In this document: positions 28,471 through 38,051 of the stretch, piece after piece
Numbering within the stretch: the first letter of the stretch is position 1
Layout: each line of letters begins with the position of its first letter
Assembly (NCBI RefSeq): GCF_000833575.1
Contig: NZ_CP010827.1
Coordinates: 2,703,149 to 2,767,148, forward strand
Length of the DNA stretch: 64,000 bases
Direction: 5' to 3'
Origin: Corynebacterium singulare
GTDB lineage: Bacteria; Actinomycetota; Actinomycetes; Mycobacteriales; Mycobacteriaceae
The notes under the pieces: model-generated
What the model saw: only the letters and a program-made list of their open reading frames with translations
What the model was told of the DNA's origin: nothing
Databases searched by the model: none
Position numbers and translations under genes: made by a program

Positions 28471-29967
28471 CTAGCGCTTCTGGTACAGCGCGCTCTTGCG
28501 AGCAAAGACCGGGTCGGAGGTCACGAGCACGCCCAGGTTGCGGAAGATGCCTTCATCCACCGAGCCCAGGATGGTGGTGGTGTGCACGTCGCAGCCCTCG
28601 AGCTCCTTGAGTGCGTCGAGCGCGCGGCGCGCGTTCTCGTCCTTCGCCGCCGAGACCGACAGGGCGATGAGCACCTCGTCGGTGTGCAGGCGCGGGTTCT
28701 GAGACCCCAGGTGCTTGGTCTTCAGAGTCTGAATCGGCTCGATGGACTCCGGGGACAGCAGGTGGAGGTCGTCGTCAATGCCCGCCAGGTGCTTCAAGGC
28801 GTTGAGCAGGGTGGCCGCGGAGCAGCCCAGCAGCGGGGAGGTGCGGCCGGTGATAATGGTGCCGTCGTGCAGCTGCAGCGCCGACGCCGGCCCCTCGGTC
28901 TCCTCCGCCTTCGCCCGCGCCGGCAGCACCACCGGGCGGTCGGTGGACTTGATGCCGGCCTTGGCCATGACCACGGCCGCGCGCTCGGACTGCGTGGAGT
29001 CCAGGCCGTTGCGGGCCTCCTCCACCAGCGCCTTGAAGTAACGGCGAATGATCTCCTGCTTGGACGCATCGCGGCACACGGCGTCATCAGTGATGCAGAA
29101 GCCCGCCATGTTGACGCCCATGTCCGTCGGGGACTGGTACGGCACCGTGCCGGTCAGGCGCTCCAGCAGGGACTTGAGCAGCGGGAAGGCCTCGACGTCG
29201 CGATTGTAGTTCACCGTGGACTCGCCGTGGGCGGAGAGGTGGAAGTGGTCGATAACGTTGGCATCGTTAAGGTCCACCGTCGCGGCCTCGTACGCCAGGT
29301 TCACCGGGTGATCCAGCGGGAGGTTCCAGATGGGGAAGGTCTCAAACTTGGCGTAGCCTGCCTGCACGCCGCGGACGTTCTCGTGGTAGACCTGCGACAA
29401 CGCAGTGGCCAGCTTGCCGGAGCCCGGCCCCGGCGCGGTAACCACCACAAGGTCACGAGTGGTCTCCACGTAGTCGTTCTTGCCCAGCCCCTCTTCCGAG
29501 ACAATGAGGTCGATGTTGGAGGGATAGCCCGGGATGACGCGGTGGCGCGCCACCTTAAGCCCCAGCCGCTCCAGGCGCTCAATGAACGCCTCGGCCTGGC
29601 TGTTGCCGTCCTCCAGCTGGGTCATGACGATGTTGTTGACCAAGAAGCCGCGGCCGCGGAAGACATCCACCAAGCGCAGCACGTCATCTTCATAAAGAAT
29701 ACCCAGGTCACCGCGCATCTTCTGACGCTCGATGTCCTTGGCGTTGATGCAGATCAGGATTTCCAGATCGTCCTTGATGCGCTCCAGCATGGCGATCTTG
29801 TTGTCCGGGGTGAATCCGGGGAGAACACGGGAGGCATGCATGTCATCAAAGAGCTTGCCGCCCATTTCCAGGTAGAGCTTGCCGCCGATCTCCTCCCGGC
29901 GGGCGTTGATGTGCTCCGACTGCAGTTCAATATATTTCTCACGGTCAAAACCGAGCGCGCGCCTCAT
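28471..29967 (-). CDS. DUF1846 domain-containing protein
   Basis: The 498-residue protein matches the DUF1846 family over its whole length, starting with [15 protein letters not shown] and containing [20 protein letters not shown] near 177-196, a P-loop-like segment. Family members are cytoplasmic and conserved in Firmicutes and Actinobacteria; structures are known but the reaction is not. AAGGG eight bases before the ATG supports the start. Upstream and downstream genes are unrelated; the IS-rich segment ends just beyond its 3' end. Confidence 0.9.
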   Translation of the reverse strand: MRRALGFDREKYIELQSEHINARREEIGGKLYLEMGGKLFDDMHASRVLPGFTPDNKIAMLERIKDDLEILICINAKDIERQKMRGDLGILYEDDVLRLVDVFRGRGFLVNNIVMTQLEDGNSQAEAFIERLERLGLKVARHRVIPGYPSNIDLIVSEEGLGKNDYVETTRDLVVVTAPGPGSGKLATALSQVYHENVRGVQAGYAKFETFPIWNLPLDHPVNLAYEAATVDLNDANVIDHFHLSAHGESTVNYNRDVEAFPLLKSLLERLTGTVPYQSPTDMGVNMAGFCITDDAVCRDASKQEIIRRYFKALVEEARNGLDSTQSERAAVVMAKAGIKSTDRPVVLPARAKAEETEGPASALQLHDGTIITGRTSPLLGCSAATLLNALKHLAGIDDDLHLLSPESIEPIQTLKTKHLGSQNPRLHTDEVLIALSVSAAKDENARRALDALKELEGCDVHTTTILGSVDEGIFRNLGVLVTSDPVFARKSALYQKR

Positions 29968-30060
29968 AATGGGCCCTTCCGTCCAACGGGATAGTACTCA
30001 TGAAGTCTACAGCAGCACCCCGACGTGGCCCGAACACCAAGGCCGCGTAAACTTTTCCCT

Positions 30061-30876
30061 ATGCCTGAGGGACATGTCATTCACCGCCTCGCCCGCACGC
30101 TCAACGCCGACTTCCGCAGCGGCCCCCTGGCCGTGAGCAGCCCGCAGGGTAGGTTCGCCTCCGAAGCAGTGCTTGTCGACGGCTCCTCACTCACCCTCGC
30201 CGAGGCCTTTGGCAAACACCTCTTTATCCACTTCGACGCCGCGGATCCGCGCCACGTCATCTACATTCACTTAGGCCTCATTGGCTCGCTGCGCTTCGAA
30301 CCCTCGGCGGATGTGTGGGGCCAGATTCGGCTTCGCCTGGATAACGGGAGCACCGCTGCCAACCTGCGCGGCCCGCAGTTCTGCACGCTCATCACGGAAG
30401 AGGAGTACCAGGCCAAGGTGGCGAAAGTGGGGCAGGATCCTCTGCGTGAGGATGCCGACTCGAATGCTCTGTGGGCCCGTGTGCATGCCTCACGACGCAG
30501 CATCGGCGCTCAGCTTATGGACCAAGGACTGTTCGCCGGTGTGGGAAATATCTATCGCGCCGAAACCCTCTTCCGCCAGGAGCTCTCTCCCTTTATCCCC
30601 GGCAACCAGCTGGACCGCGCAGAGTTCGACGCCATCTGGTCTGACCTGGTGGAACTTATGGACTACGGCGTGGAGCACGGCCGCATCGACACCGTCCGGG
30701 ATGCCCACACGCCAGAGGCCATGGGCCGCGAGCCCCGCAAGGATGACCACGGCGGCGAGGTCTACGTCTACCGCCGCGCCGGGCAGCCCTGCCATGTGTG
30801 CGGCACGGAGATACAGGAGAAGGTCATGCAGGGCCGCAACCTCTTCTGGTGCCCCACCTGCCAACCCGCGCGCTAG
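30061..30876 (+). CDS. nei: Endonuclease VIII-like DNA glycosylase (Fpg/Nei family)
   Basis: The 271-residue enzyme begins MPEGHVIHRLARTL, with the catalytic proline at position 2 (after Met removal) and glutamate 3. The helix-two-turn-helix region follows near 155-185 (QGLFAGVGNIYRAETLFRQ), and a zinc finger CHVC...CPTC closes the protein. PEGH rather than PELPE marks the Nei2 subgroup. It excises oxidised bases and cuts at the abasic site. The start is fixed by the catalytic N-terminus; TAAACT seven bases upstream suggests leaderless transcription. The hydratase gene nnr follows 11 bases later. Confidence 0.93.
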   Translation: MPEGHVIHRLARTLNADFRSGPLAVSSPQGRFASEAVLVDGSSLTLAEAFGKHLFIHFDAADPRHVIYIHLGLIGSLRFEPSADVWGQIRLRLDNGSTAANLRGPQFCTLITEEEYQAKVAKVGQDPLREDADSNALWARVHASRRSIGAQLMDQGLFAGVGNIYRAETLFRQELSPFIPGNQLDRAEFDAIWSDLVELMDYGVEHGRIDTVRDAHTPEAMGREPRKDDHGGEVYVYRRAGQPCHVCGTEIQEKVMQGRNLFWCPTCQPAR

Positions 30877-30887
30877 GGTGGTCAGTT

Positions 30888-32459
30888 ATGCGCCCTGCCT
30901 ACACCGTTGCCACTGTTCGTGCTGCTGAAGAGCGGCTTCTAGCCCAGCAATCGGAGCCGGATCAGCTCATGCGGCTCGCCGCCGCAGCGGTGGCGGAGGC
31001 TGCCGACACCATGCTGGCCGCCCGCCCCGGCACGGTGCTCATCCTGGCCGGCCCAGGCGGCAACGGCGGCGATGGCCTCTACGCCGGTGCACTCTTGGCT
31101 GAGCGCGGCGTGGACGTTCACGCCCTAGTCCCCCAAGAGCACCACGACGCTGCACTGGATGCGTTCCTCGCTGCGGGTGGCACGGTCCTTCCTTCCGATG
31201 CCGCTCTGCCGACAGGCACCGCACTGCTTATCGACGCCATCGCCGGCCTCGGCTCCGCCCGCGGCCTCTCCGGCGCAGCCTTGTCCCTCTACCAGCAGGC
31301 CACCGCTGCCGACACCGCGGTCGTGGCCGTTGACATGCCCACCGGCGTCGATGCCGATACCGGAGTGTGCGCCGTGGATGCCGTCGAGGCAGATGTCACC
31401 GTCACCTTCGGTTTTCCCCGCCTGGGCCACGCGCTGGCCACTGAGTGCGGACAGGTCGTGGTCTCCAATCTCTTCCTGCCCGGCGCGCCTTCCTTCGCAG
31501 AAACCCTCGCGGACCTTGACGAACCCGCAGGCTACATCGCCCACGAGCCCACCCTTTCCTCCCCCTGGGAGTGGCAACCGGGTGAACTCGATCTTCCTGG
31601 TGGGCGTGCAACCCGCCCCTGGCCGGTCGGCTGCACCGGTCCCATTACAGATCCCACGCCCGGCGCGCGCTCTGATAAGTATTCCGGCGGCGTCGTCGCC
31701 CTGGCCGCCGGCAGCGACACCTATCCCGGCGCGGGCGTCCTCTGCGCCACCGCGGCGGTGCGTGCCACGCCGTCGATGGTGCGCTTCATCGGTGACAACA
31801 CCATTACCTCGCTTCTCCCCGAGCTGGTCTGCCACCCAGACGTCCCCTCCTCCGGGCGCGCCCAGGCGTGGGTCGTGGGTCCCGGCCGCGGCACCGATTC
31901 GGCGGCGGCCACCGAACTGCGAAAGGTACTGGCACAAGGCCTGCCCACCGTTATCGATGCCGACGCCCTCACGCTCCTGGCCACCAACACCTCACTGCGC
32001 CAGCTCGTGGCCGCGCACCCGCTCACCATCCTCACCCCACACGAGGGCGAGTTCACCCGCCTGTACGAGGCCGCCTTCTCAGCTGCGCCATCCGCCGCGT
32101 GGGGTGAAGCTCTGCACCGACTTGCGGAGGAATTGAACAGCATCATCCTGCTCAAGGGCCGCCTGACCCGCGTCACCGCTCCGGATCAGCCAATCTATTC
32201 CTTCAACGCCGGCCATTCTTTTGCCGCGACCCCTGGCTCCGGCGACGTGCTCTCTGGGATCCTCGGCGCGGTCATCGCCCAGCTGTCTGCCGACACTCCT
32301 GTCGAGGTCATCACCGAGGTCCTCCACGCCGGGGCCATCCACGCACACGCGGCGGCCATCGCGGCTGAGACCCCCGACGGCCTCGCCCCCTGTTCGGCCT
32401 CCCAGATCGCCGCAGCCATCCCGCAAGCCATTGCGCGGCTCCTCAATGCGGAACGCTAG
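30888..32459 (+). CDS. nnr: Bifunctional NAD(P)HX epimerase/dehydratase
   Basis: The protein has 523 residues. The N-terminal epimerase (YjeF_N) domain has GPGGNGGDGLYAGALL near 47-62 and the metal/substrate segment DMPTGVDADTG near 147-157. The C-terminal ADP- or ATP-dependent dehydratase domain, of ribokinase fold, has VGPGRGTDS, TPHEGEFTRL and TPGSGDVLSGIL. Together they repair hydrated NADH and NADPH. The ATG at 30888 is chosen because the epimerase starts there (YTVATVRAAEE) and TAGGGT lies eight bases upstream. It follows nei closely on the same strand. Confidence 0.93.
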   Translation: MRPAYTVATVRAAEERLLAQQSEPDQLMRLAAAAVAEAADTMLAARPGTVLILAGPGGNGGDGLYAGALLAERGVDVHALVPQEHHDAALDAFLAAGGTVLPSDAALPTGTALLIDAIAGLGSARGLSGAALSLYQQATAADTAVVAVDMPTGVDADTGVCAVDAVEADVTVTFGFPRLGHALATECGQVVVSNLFLPGAPSFAETLADLDEPAGYIAHEPTLSSPWEWQPGELDLPGGRATRPWPVGCTGPITDPTPGARSDKYSGGVVALAAGSDTYPGAGVLCATAAVRATPSMVRFIGDNTITSLLPELVCHPDVPSSGRAQAWVVGPGRGTDSAAATELRKVLAQGLPTVIDADALTLLATNTSLRQLVAAHPLTILTPHEGEFTRLYEAAFSAAPSAAWGEALHRLAEELNSIILLKGRLTRVTAPDQPIYSFNAGHSFAATPGSGDVLSGILGAVIAQLSADTPVEVITEVLHAGAIHAHAAAIAAETPDGLAPCSASQIAAAIPQAIARLLNAER

Positions 32460-32601
32460 CGCGCTGAAAAGTACGTTTCGATCAAAAAAGAGTCCGAAAA
32501 ACTTAGAGATCTAAGCCCCTATTTGATCGATCCGTAGTCCGAAGCCTTCACGGCGGTACGTTCTCGCACACAAGGGCTAAAAATTCGCGGTTTTGGGGAG
32601 A

Positions 32602-33426
32602 CTATTTACGAAAACGTACCGTGGCCCGGCGCAGAATCCCGGAGGCGGTGCCGACGGACTTGCGCAGCAGTCCCCGAGTGCCCACGGCCGTGGTGCCGCG
32701 GCGCAGCGAGGTGTTTTCCCACGGCCATGTCATTGCGGCCCAAGCAGCCATGACGGCGAGGGTTTCCACCGCGATGTATCCGGGCCAGGGCCCGAACAGG
32801 TTGATGATGGAGGGGCTTCCCGGCGCGTGGTTGAGGAAGCCGTAGTTGCCGTCGGTCTTCGCGTTGACCGCCATCGCGATGGCCATCCACACGGGCGTGA
32901 CTTTGACGGCGAAGCGGTATCCCTTCCAGGTGGGGCGGTAGCCCAGGCCAAAGGTAAGGCCTAGCGGCACGGCCAGGGCCACGATGTGGAAGAACCAATA
33001 GGTGGCAAAGCGCAGCCAGCGCGGAGAGAAGTAGTAGATGACGTCCGGGGTGATGATGGCCTGCGGGTTAAGGATGATGCCCCAGAAGTACGTCAGGGTC
33101 AGCGCGTGTTCATTGTCAGTAATAAGACCCAGCGCCAAGATGGGGCGCAGCACGTCGCACAAGTGCAGAGGCAGGGATTCCCGGATGTCGAACTGCTTCG
33201 GGTCCAAGGATACGACCGTCCACGCAGTACCGAGGACCAGCAGGGCCCAGCCCACCATCTGCCGGACAAACTTTTCGCGGCTTGTCCCTTTGACGCGGCG
33301 AGCGCCAACGATAAAGACGCCGCAGGCAGCGACGGTTATCGTCAGCATGAGCGCATGCAGCGGGGTCCATTGCTGCATGCGCTCATAATCGGTGGGGGTT
33401 ACCCGTGGTCGGCGAGGTCGAAGCAT
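32602..33426 (-). CDS. TIGR02206/YwaF-like membrane protein
   Basis: The protein has 274 residues and about seven transmembrane segments. The segment LPLHLCDVLRPILALGLIT (near 80-98) and PDVIYYFSPRWLRFATYWFFHI (near 125-146) with its conserved histidines match the TIGR02206 (YwaF) group of uncharacterised membrane proteins. Start is uncertain: 33426 gives the longest form, while an ATG at 33378 would begin directly before the first helix. The 140 bases between it and the convergent nnr gene hold no gene. Confidence 0.8.
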   Translation of the reverse strand: MLRPRRPRVTPTDYERMQQWTPLHALMLTITVAACGVFIVGARRVKGTSREKFVRQMVGWALLVLGTAWTVVSLDPKQFDIRESLPLHLCDVLRPILALGLITDNEHALTLTYFWGIILNPQAIITPDVIYYFSPRWLRFATYWFFHIVALAVPLGLTFGLGYRPTWKGYRFAVKVTPVWMAIAMAVNAKTDGNYGFLNHAPGSPSIINLFGPWPGYIAVETLAVMAAWAAMTWPWENTSLRRGTTAVGTRGLLRKSVGTASGILRRATVRFRK

Positions 33427-33505
33427 ATCGAAGTATTAATGTACTCCGCATTCGCCTATTTCGTGCGCCAAGGAGGAAAATTAGTTCCTTGAATTAATGA
33501 CGGGG

Positions 33506-34153
33506 CTAGGCCGCAACCTCCGAGTAGGCGGAAACCTTGCCGTCTTTGACCTCGACGACGCGGTCGGCGTAGTCCAGCAGGCTACGGTCGTGGGTGATGA
33601 AGAGTGTTGCGGTGTCGAAGTCCTCGGTGACTCCGCGCAGCAGCTTGGCGATGTCCCGCGAGAGCTTGGAGTCCAGGGCGGAGGTGGGCTCGTCAGCCAG
33701 CAACACGGAAGGCTGGCCCATCAGAGCGCGGGCGATGTTGACGCGCTGGCGCTGACCACCAGACAGCTGGTTCATTCGGCGGTTACCAAAGTCCTTCAAG
33801 CCCACGAAGCTGAGCAGCTCATCAGCGCGGTCCTGGCGGGGCTTGCGGCCTTCCATGTGGTCGATGATGAGCAGCTGCTCACGTGCGGTGAGGGAAGCCA
33901 GAAGGTTGGCCTGCTGGAAGATGAGGCCGCGGGAACCGGTGTGCTCCACGGTGCCGGAATCCGGCTCGATAAGGCCGGCGGCTACGGAAAGTAGCGTGGA
34001 CTTGCCGGAACCGGATTCGCCGATCACGGCGGTGAGCTCGCCGGGCCGCACATCCAGGCTCACGCCGTCGAGGGCGGTGATGCGGGATTGGCCGTCCGGG
34101 TAGGTGACCACGACGTCGCGAAGCGACAGGGCGGGAGAAGTAGTGCTAGTCAT
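33506..34153 (-). CDS. hrtA: Heme exporter ATP-binding protein HrtA
   Basis: This 215-residue ABC ATPase of the MacB/LolD type has Walker A GESGSGKST near 44-52, signature LSGGQRQR near 131-138 and Walker B VLLADEPTSALD near 150-161. Its ATG overlaps the stop of the permease gene (TAATG). The arrangement, divergent from a heme-type two-component system, matches the corynebacterial hrtBA-chrSA locus, in which HrtBA exports excess heme from the membrane. The assignment to heme rests on this synteny, since ATPases of this type are alike. Confidence 0.82.
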   Translation of the reverse strand: MTSTTSPALSLRDVVVTYPDGQSRITALDGVSLDVRPGELTAVIGESGSGKSTLLSVAAGLIEPDSGTVEHTGSRGLIFQQANLLASLTAREQLLIIDHMEGRKPRQDRADELLSFVGLKDFGNRRMNQLSGGQRQRVNIARALMGQPSVLLADEPTSALDSKLSRDIAKLLRGVTEDFDTATLFITHDRSLLDYADRVVEVKDGKVSAYSEVAA

Positions 34154-35157
34154 TAGGCGTTGCCTCCTAGGGCATCGAGCGGGTTGATCTTGCTAACGCG
34201 GCGGGTGGCCAGGAAGGCGCCGGCGATGCCGAGCAGCCAGATTCCCAGCGCGGGGACGATGACGGTCATTACGGAGACCTCGAAGGGCACGGTTCCCTGG
34301 GCGGCCAGGCCGAGTAGCCAGCCGACGAGAGCGCCCGCGCCGACACCGGCGGCCAGGATGATCGCGGCCTGGGCAATCGCGTCCTTGAGCAGGTACGTCA
34401 CGCTCGCGCCGAGGGCCCGCAGGATGGACAGATCGCGGGTGCGCTGGATGGTCCAGATGCTCAGGAAGGCGATGGTGACCAGCGCGGAGATGCCGTAGAG
34501 GAAAGCCTGCATGGTGAGCAGGGAGCCACGCTCCGAGTTGTAGGCCGGCAGGCCTGACAGGGCCTTACCCATGGAGACGGAGGTCTCAGTCGGTTCCGCG
34601 CTCAACAGGGCAACACCGACCATGCCCTCGCGGGCGTGGGAGACCTTCTGCCAGGTGGCGGTGTCTACCCACACCACCGGGGAGTGGGAGTAGTACTCGT
34701 CCGGCACCGCTCCGCGCACCTCTAGGTCGACTCCACCGAGCGTTGCCTGGGAGGGGGCGTTCATCTCCTCATCGACGGACTCACTCAGGACCATGCCTCG
34801 GTCCGGGATGAGGGTGTCCGTACCGGGAATCTGGGTGCCAGCCGGCAGGCCGAAGACAGCTACGCCGCCTTGGCCATCGAGCTTGGTCTGGGTAGCGCCC
34901 AGCGGGATAGCGCCGTCGGTGACGTCTTCAGCGAAGATTTCCGATTCCGTAAAGGACGGGTCCTCCGCGGAGAAGGTCACGTTCGGTGTGTTTTCACCCA
35001 GTGCCTCCAGCGCAGAAGTATTTTGCTTGGACAGGCCTTGGGTAAGGCCGGACAGCATAACGAGCAACAACGTAATTAGAGCCACGACGCCGCCGATCAG
35101 GAAGAAACGACCGCGGGCGGTGACTATCTCTCTCAATGCAAGGAACATAGTATTCAT
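34153..35157 (-). CDS. hrtB: Heme exporter permease HrtB (FtsX-like)
   Basis: The permease has 334 residues. One N-terminal helix (about 18-40) is followed by an extracytoplasmic domain of about 190 residues, then three C-terminal helices, the FtsX/MacB layout. It starts MNTMFLALREIVTARGRF; an ATG nine bases further upstream (35166) is equally possible. As in C. glutamicum and C. diphtheriae it is divergent from the sensor kinase gene chrS, and a palindrome lies in the shared promoter region. HrtB is thought to take heme from the membrane and release it outside. Confidence 0.82.
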   Translation of the reverse strand: MNTMFLALREIVTARGRFFLIGGVVALITLLLVMLSGLTQGLSKQNTSALEALGENTPNVTFSAEDPSFTESEIFAEDVTDGAIPLGATQTKLDGQGGVAVFGLPAGTQIPGTDTLIPDRGMVLSESVDEEMNAPSQATLGGVDLEVRGAVPDEYYSHSPVVWVDTATWQKVSHAREGMVGVALLSAEPTETSVSMGKALSGLPAYNSERGSLLTMQAFLYGISALVTIAFLSIWTIQRTRDLSILRALGASVTYLLKDAIAQAAIILAAGVGAGALVGWLLGLAAQGTVPFEVSVMTVIVPALGIWLLGIAGAFLATRRVSKINPLDALGGNA

Positions 35158-35205
35158 ACTGCTCATGCGCTCAGTGAAAGTAATCGGGCACCTAGTTGAA
35201 CCTCC

Positions 35206-35225
35206 AATCAACCAGTTGGTTGATT
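35206..35225. promoter_or_regulatory. Candidate ChrA operator between hrtB and chrS
   Basis: Perfect 9-base arms AATCAACCA and TGGTTGATT flank a GT centre. The site lies 40-50 bases upstream of hrtB and about 36 bases upstream of chrS, so one site could serve both promoters. LuxR-type response regulators bind palindromes of this size. Binding by ChrA is inferred from the locus. Confidence 0.65.
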
Positions 35226-35260
35226 CGGCCTCAACCGCTAAGGCGATAGGCTGGATCGGC

Positions 35261-36412
35261 GTGATGATGCGAAACAGCTTGTGGACCTTTGGCCTCCACG
35301 CCATGTTCGGATTCCTGCTGGTCTTCGGCGTGCTCCGCGCCTGGGCCGATGATCGCCTCGATGCCCGGGTTTTCGGCCTCGCGATTGCCCTCGCGGTGGT
35401 CTACGCCGGTTTCGTGCTCTACGCCGCCCGCAAGCCCGCCAAGCCCGTGCCCACCACGCTGTGGCTCGCCGCACTGTGCCTGCTGTGGATAGGCCTCATG
35501 GTGCATGCCCAAGACTTCATGTGGATGGAATTTCCGCTGGTCTTCGTCTTTGTCCATGCTCTTCCGTTCTGGCCCGGTATCCTCGCCAGCGCCATTTTGT
35601 GGGCTATCGCCGCTTTCATCCCCGCCTGGCTACATCCCCAAGCATGGACGGCGGCTGCCGCCATCGGACCCTTCATCGGCACGTGTTTCGCCGTGCTCGT
35701 CTACCATGCCGCGCGCAAGATTCAAGCGGAGGCGGTGCACCACGCGGCCGTCGCCAAGCAGCTGCGCGAAACCCAGGAGGAACTCGCCGCCACCGAGCAC
35801 CAGGCCGGCCGCCTGGAGGAGCGCGAGCGCCTCTCCCGCGAGATTCACGACACCGTAGCTCAGGGCCTCTCCTCCATTGTGCTGCTCAGCCGCGCCGCCA
35901 AGAACACCCCGGACGCAGAAGAAAAGGCGGAGCAGCTGCGCCTCATTGAGAAGGTGGCTCAAGACAACCTCGCGGAAGCCCGCCGTTTTGTTAAAGAGCT
36001 CGCCTCCCCCGCCTCCTCTATCGATGAAGGCCTGCGCGCCCTCGTGGACGAGCTCCAGGCCCAAGCGAAGGGCCTGGGCCTGCACACGCAGTTCAGCCTC
36101 AAACTCACCGGACGTGGTGAAGTTCCCACCGAGCTCCACCATGTTATTCTGCGCTGTGCGCGCGAGGGCCTGACCAACGTGATGAAACATGCCGATGCCG
36201 ACCGTGCGGTGGTCACGCTGGGAGCGTTCGCGGATGCGGTCACCTTGGACGTCGTTGACGACGGCCACGGAATCGATGGCCCGCGTGGTTTCGGCCTGAC
36301 CGGCCTCGAGCAGCGTGTGCGCAGCGTTGGCGGCACCGTCCAGGTAGAATCCTCACCTGCCGGCACCGCGCTCGCGGTGCGAATCCCTACAGGAAGCAAG
36401 CGCAATGGTTAA
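35261..36412 (+). CDS. chrS: Heme-responsive sensor histidine kinase ChrS
   Basis: The kinase has about 383 residues. Five to six membrane helices without a large extracellular domain fill residues 5-150, a coiled coil follows, then the HisKA_3 phosphorylation site in LSREIHDTVAQGLSS near 190-204 and the HATPase domain with GLTNVMKHADA and DDGHGIDGPRGFGLTGL. The short-loop membrane sensor fits heme sensing within the membrane. GTG at 35261 and ATGs at 35264 and 35267 are alternative starts. The stop overlaps the chrA start by eight bases. A related kinase, HrrS, has the same domain plan, so the name depends on the neighbouring hrtBA genes. Confidence 0.8.
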   Translation: MMMRNSLWTFGLHAMFGFLLVFGVLRAWADDRLDARVFGLAIALAVVYAGFVLYAARKPAKPVPTTLWLAALCLLWIGLMVHAQDFMWMEFPLVFVFVHALPFWPGILASAILWAIAAFIPAWLHPQAWTAAAAIGPFIGTCFAVLVYHAARKIQAEAVHHAAVAKQLRETQEELAATEHQAGRLEERERLSREIHDTVAQGLSSIVLLSRAAKNTPDAEEKAEQLRLIEKVAQDNLAEARRFVKELASPASSIDEGLRALVDELQAQAKGLGLHTQFSLKLTGRGEVPTELHHVILRCAREGLTNVMKHADADRAVVTLGAFADAVTLDVVDDGHGIDGPRGFGLTGLEQRVRSVGGTVQVESSPAGTALAVRIPTGSKRNG

Positions 36413-37022
36413 CGTGATGCTCATCGATGATCACCCCGTGGTCCGCGCCGGGCTGCGCTCAATCCTCAACACCTTTCACGACATTGAGGTGGTGCTGGAG
36501 GGCTCGGATGGCTCGGCTGTGGAGAAGCTGGCGCTTGGCGACGTCCCCCCGATCGACGTCGTCGTCTGCGATATCCAGATGCCGGATGTCGATGGCATCG
36601 CCGCTACTCGGCGCGTGCGTGAACTCGACGGCCCGCCGGTGCTCATCCTCACCACGTATGACACGCAGGCCGATATCCTCGCCGCAGTAGAAGCCGGCGC
36701 GATGGGCTACCTGCTCAAGGATGCTCCCGAGGAAGCCCTGCACACTGCCGTGCTCGATACCGCTGCGGGCAAGCGCACCCTAGCACCCGAGGTGACCAAC
36801 CTCTTGGCGGAGCGTCTTGCCCAGCCGGAGACCGCCCTGTCCGCCCGTGAACTGGAGATTCTTCAATCGCTGGCGACGGGCCGTTCCAATAAACAGATTG
36901 CGCAGCAGCTCTTCATTTCTGAGGCCACCGTCAAGACTCACCTCATTCACGTCTATCAGAAGCTCGGGGTGGACACCCGCACTGCGGCCGTCTCCGCCGC
37001 CCGCGAGCGCAAACTCATTTAA
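36405..37022 (+). CDS. chrA: Response regulator ChrA (NarL/LuxR family)
   Basis: The regulator has 205 residues. The receiver domain has the acidic pair in LIDDH at residues 6-10, the phosphoacceptor Asp56 in VVCDIQMPD and the lysine in YLLKDA near 105. The LuxR-type HTH is SARELEILQSLATGRSNKQIAQQ...EATVKTHL near 146-185. It is coupled to chrS and should control hrtBA, and perhaps itself, through the palindrome at 35206-35225. Confidence 0.85.
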   Translation: MVNVMLIDDHPVVRAGLRSILNTFHDIEVVLEGSDGSAVEKLALGDVPPIDVVVCDIQMPDVDGIAATRRVRELDGPPVLILTTYDTQADILAAVEAGAMGYLLKDAPEEALHTAVLDTAAGKRTLAPEVTNLLAERLAQPETALSARELEILQSLATGRSNKQIAQQLFISEATVKTHLIHVYQKLGVDTRTAAVSAARERKLI

Positions 37023-37027
37023 GTAAA

Positions 37028-38047
37028 ATGCACATCTACGATTGCGTGGTCGTCGGTGGTGGCCAATCAGGCCTAGCCACCGGCTATTACCTGCGCCGCA
37101 AGAAGCTCGACTTCCTCATCCTCGATGCCAACGACTCCCCCGGCGGCGCCTGGCAGCACGCGTGGGACTCTCTCACGCTCTTCAGCGATTCCGAGTCTTC
37201 GACCCTCCCCGGCTGGCCCATGCCGCACTATGACGGTTTCCCGCCGGCTACCCATGTGGTGGATTACCTCACGCGCTACGAGGAGCGCTACGGACTGCCC
37301 GTTCAGCATGGCGTTGAGGTCACCGCTGTGTTTCATGACGCCGCCTCCTTCCGCCTCACCACGAACCGCGGGGAGTTTCTCGCCCGCACCGTTGTCGCCG
37401 CCACGGGCACGTGGTCCGCACCGTTTATCCCCTTCTACCCCGGCGCGTTTGCTGGCCGCCAGTGGCACACCACGAACTACCCCGGCCCCGCACCGTTTCT
37501 CCCTGGCGCACAGCCCGATGCGAAGCGTGTCGCCGTCGTCGGCGCGGGCAACTCGGGGGCCCAAATCGCCGCCGAGCTTGCCTTGAAGGGCGTAGACACC
37601 ACGTGGTTTACCACGCATCCGCCGCGGTGGATGCCGGATGACGTCGATGGCCGCGTGCTCTTTAGCCGCAACCGCCAGCGCATGCTTGCGCTGGCCAAGG
37701 GCGAACCCGATCCCGGACCGGAATCGGAACTGGGGGACATCGTCATGGTCCCGCCGGTGCTCAAGGCTCGGGATAGCGGCCTGCTGAGCTCCACGCCGAT
37801 GTTTACCTCGCTCGATGAACTCACCGAGCAGGGATTTAGCGATCTCGTCTGGGCCACCGGTTTCCGCCCCGCTCTGCGCCCTTTCACCGGGCTGCTGGCA
37901 GAAGGAAAGCCCACGGTGGAAGGGTTCTTCCCCGTGGGCTATGGAACGTGGACCGGACCGGGCTCGGCCACCATTGCCGGTGTCTCGCCGTATGCGCGGC
38001 AGGTCGCGGCCGATATCGCAGAACTCGTTCGAGACCAGTCTGCCTAG
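37028..38047 (+). CDS. Flavin-containing monooxygenase-like oxidoreductase (CzcO-like)
   Basis: The protein has 339 residues. It has an FAD-binding GGGQSGLATGYYL near residues 10-22, an NAD(P)-binding GAGNSGAQIAAEL near 174-186 and the FMO-type ATG segments (VAATGTW, VWATGFRP). The family contains CzcO-type and other single-component flavin oxidoreductases with varied substrates; none can be assigned here. It starts six bases after chrA, so it is probably transcribed with the two-component system and may belong to the heme-stress response, though this pairing is not something I recognise from other species. Confidence 0.85.
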   Translation: MHIYDCVVVGGGQSGLATGYYLRRKKLDFLILDANDSPGGAWQHAWDSLTLFSDSESSTLPGWPMPHYDGFPPATHVVDYLTRYEERYGLPVQHGVEVTAVFHDAASFRLTTNRGEFLARTVVAATGTWSAPFIPFYPGAFAGRQWHTTNYPGPAPFLPGAQPDAKRVAVVGAGNSGAQIAAELALKGVDTTWFTTHPPRWMPDDVDGRVLFSRNRQRMLALAKGEPDPGPESELGDIVMVPPVLKARDSGLLSSTPMFTSLDELTEQGFSDLVWATGFRPALRPFTGLLAEGKPTVEGFFPVGYGTWTGPGSATIAGVSPYARQVAADIAELVRDQSA

Positions 38048-38051
38048 CGGC

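Noticed and set aside
28405..29994. A 529-codon open frame on the plus strand opposite the DUF1846 gene
   Set aside because: It is a mirror frame caused by high GC in third positions; the minus-strand product matches a known family throughout.
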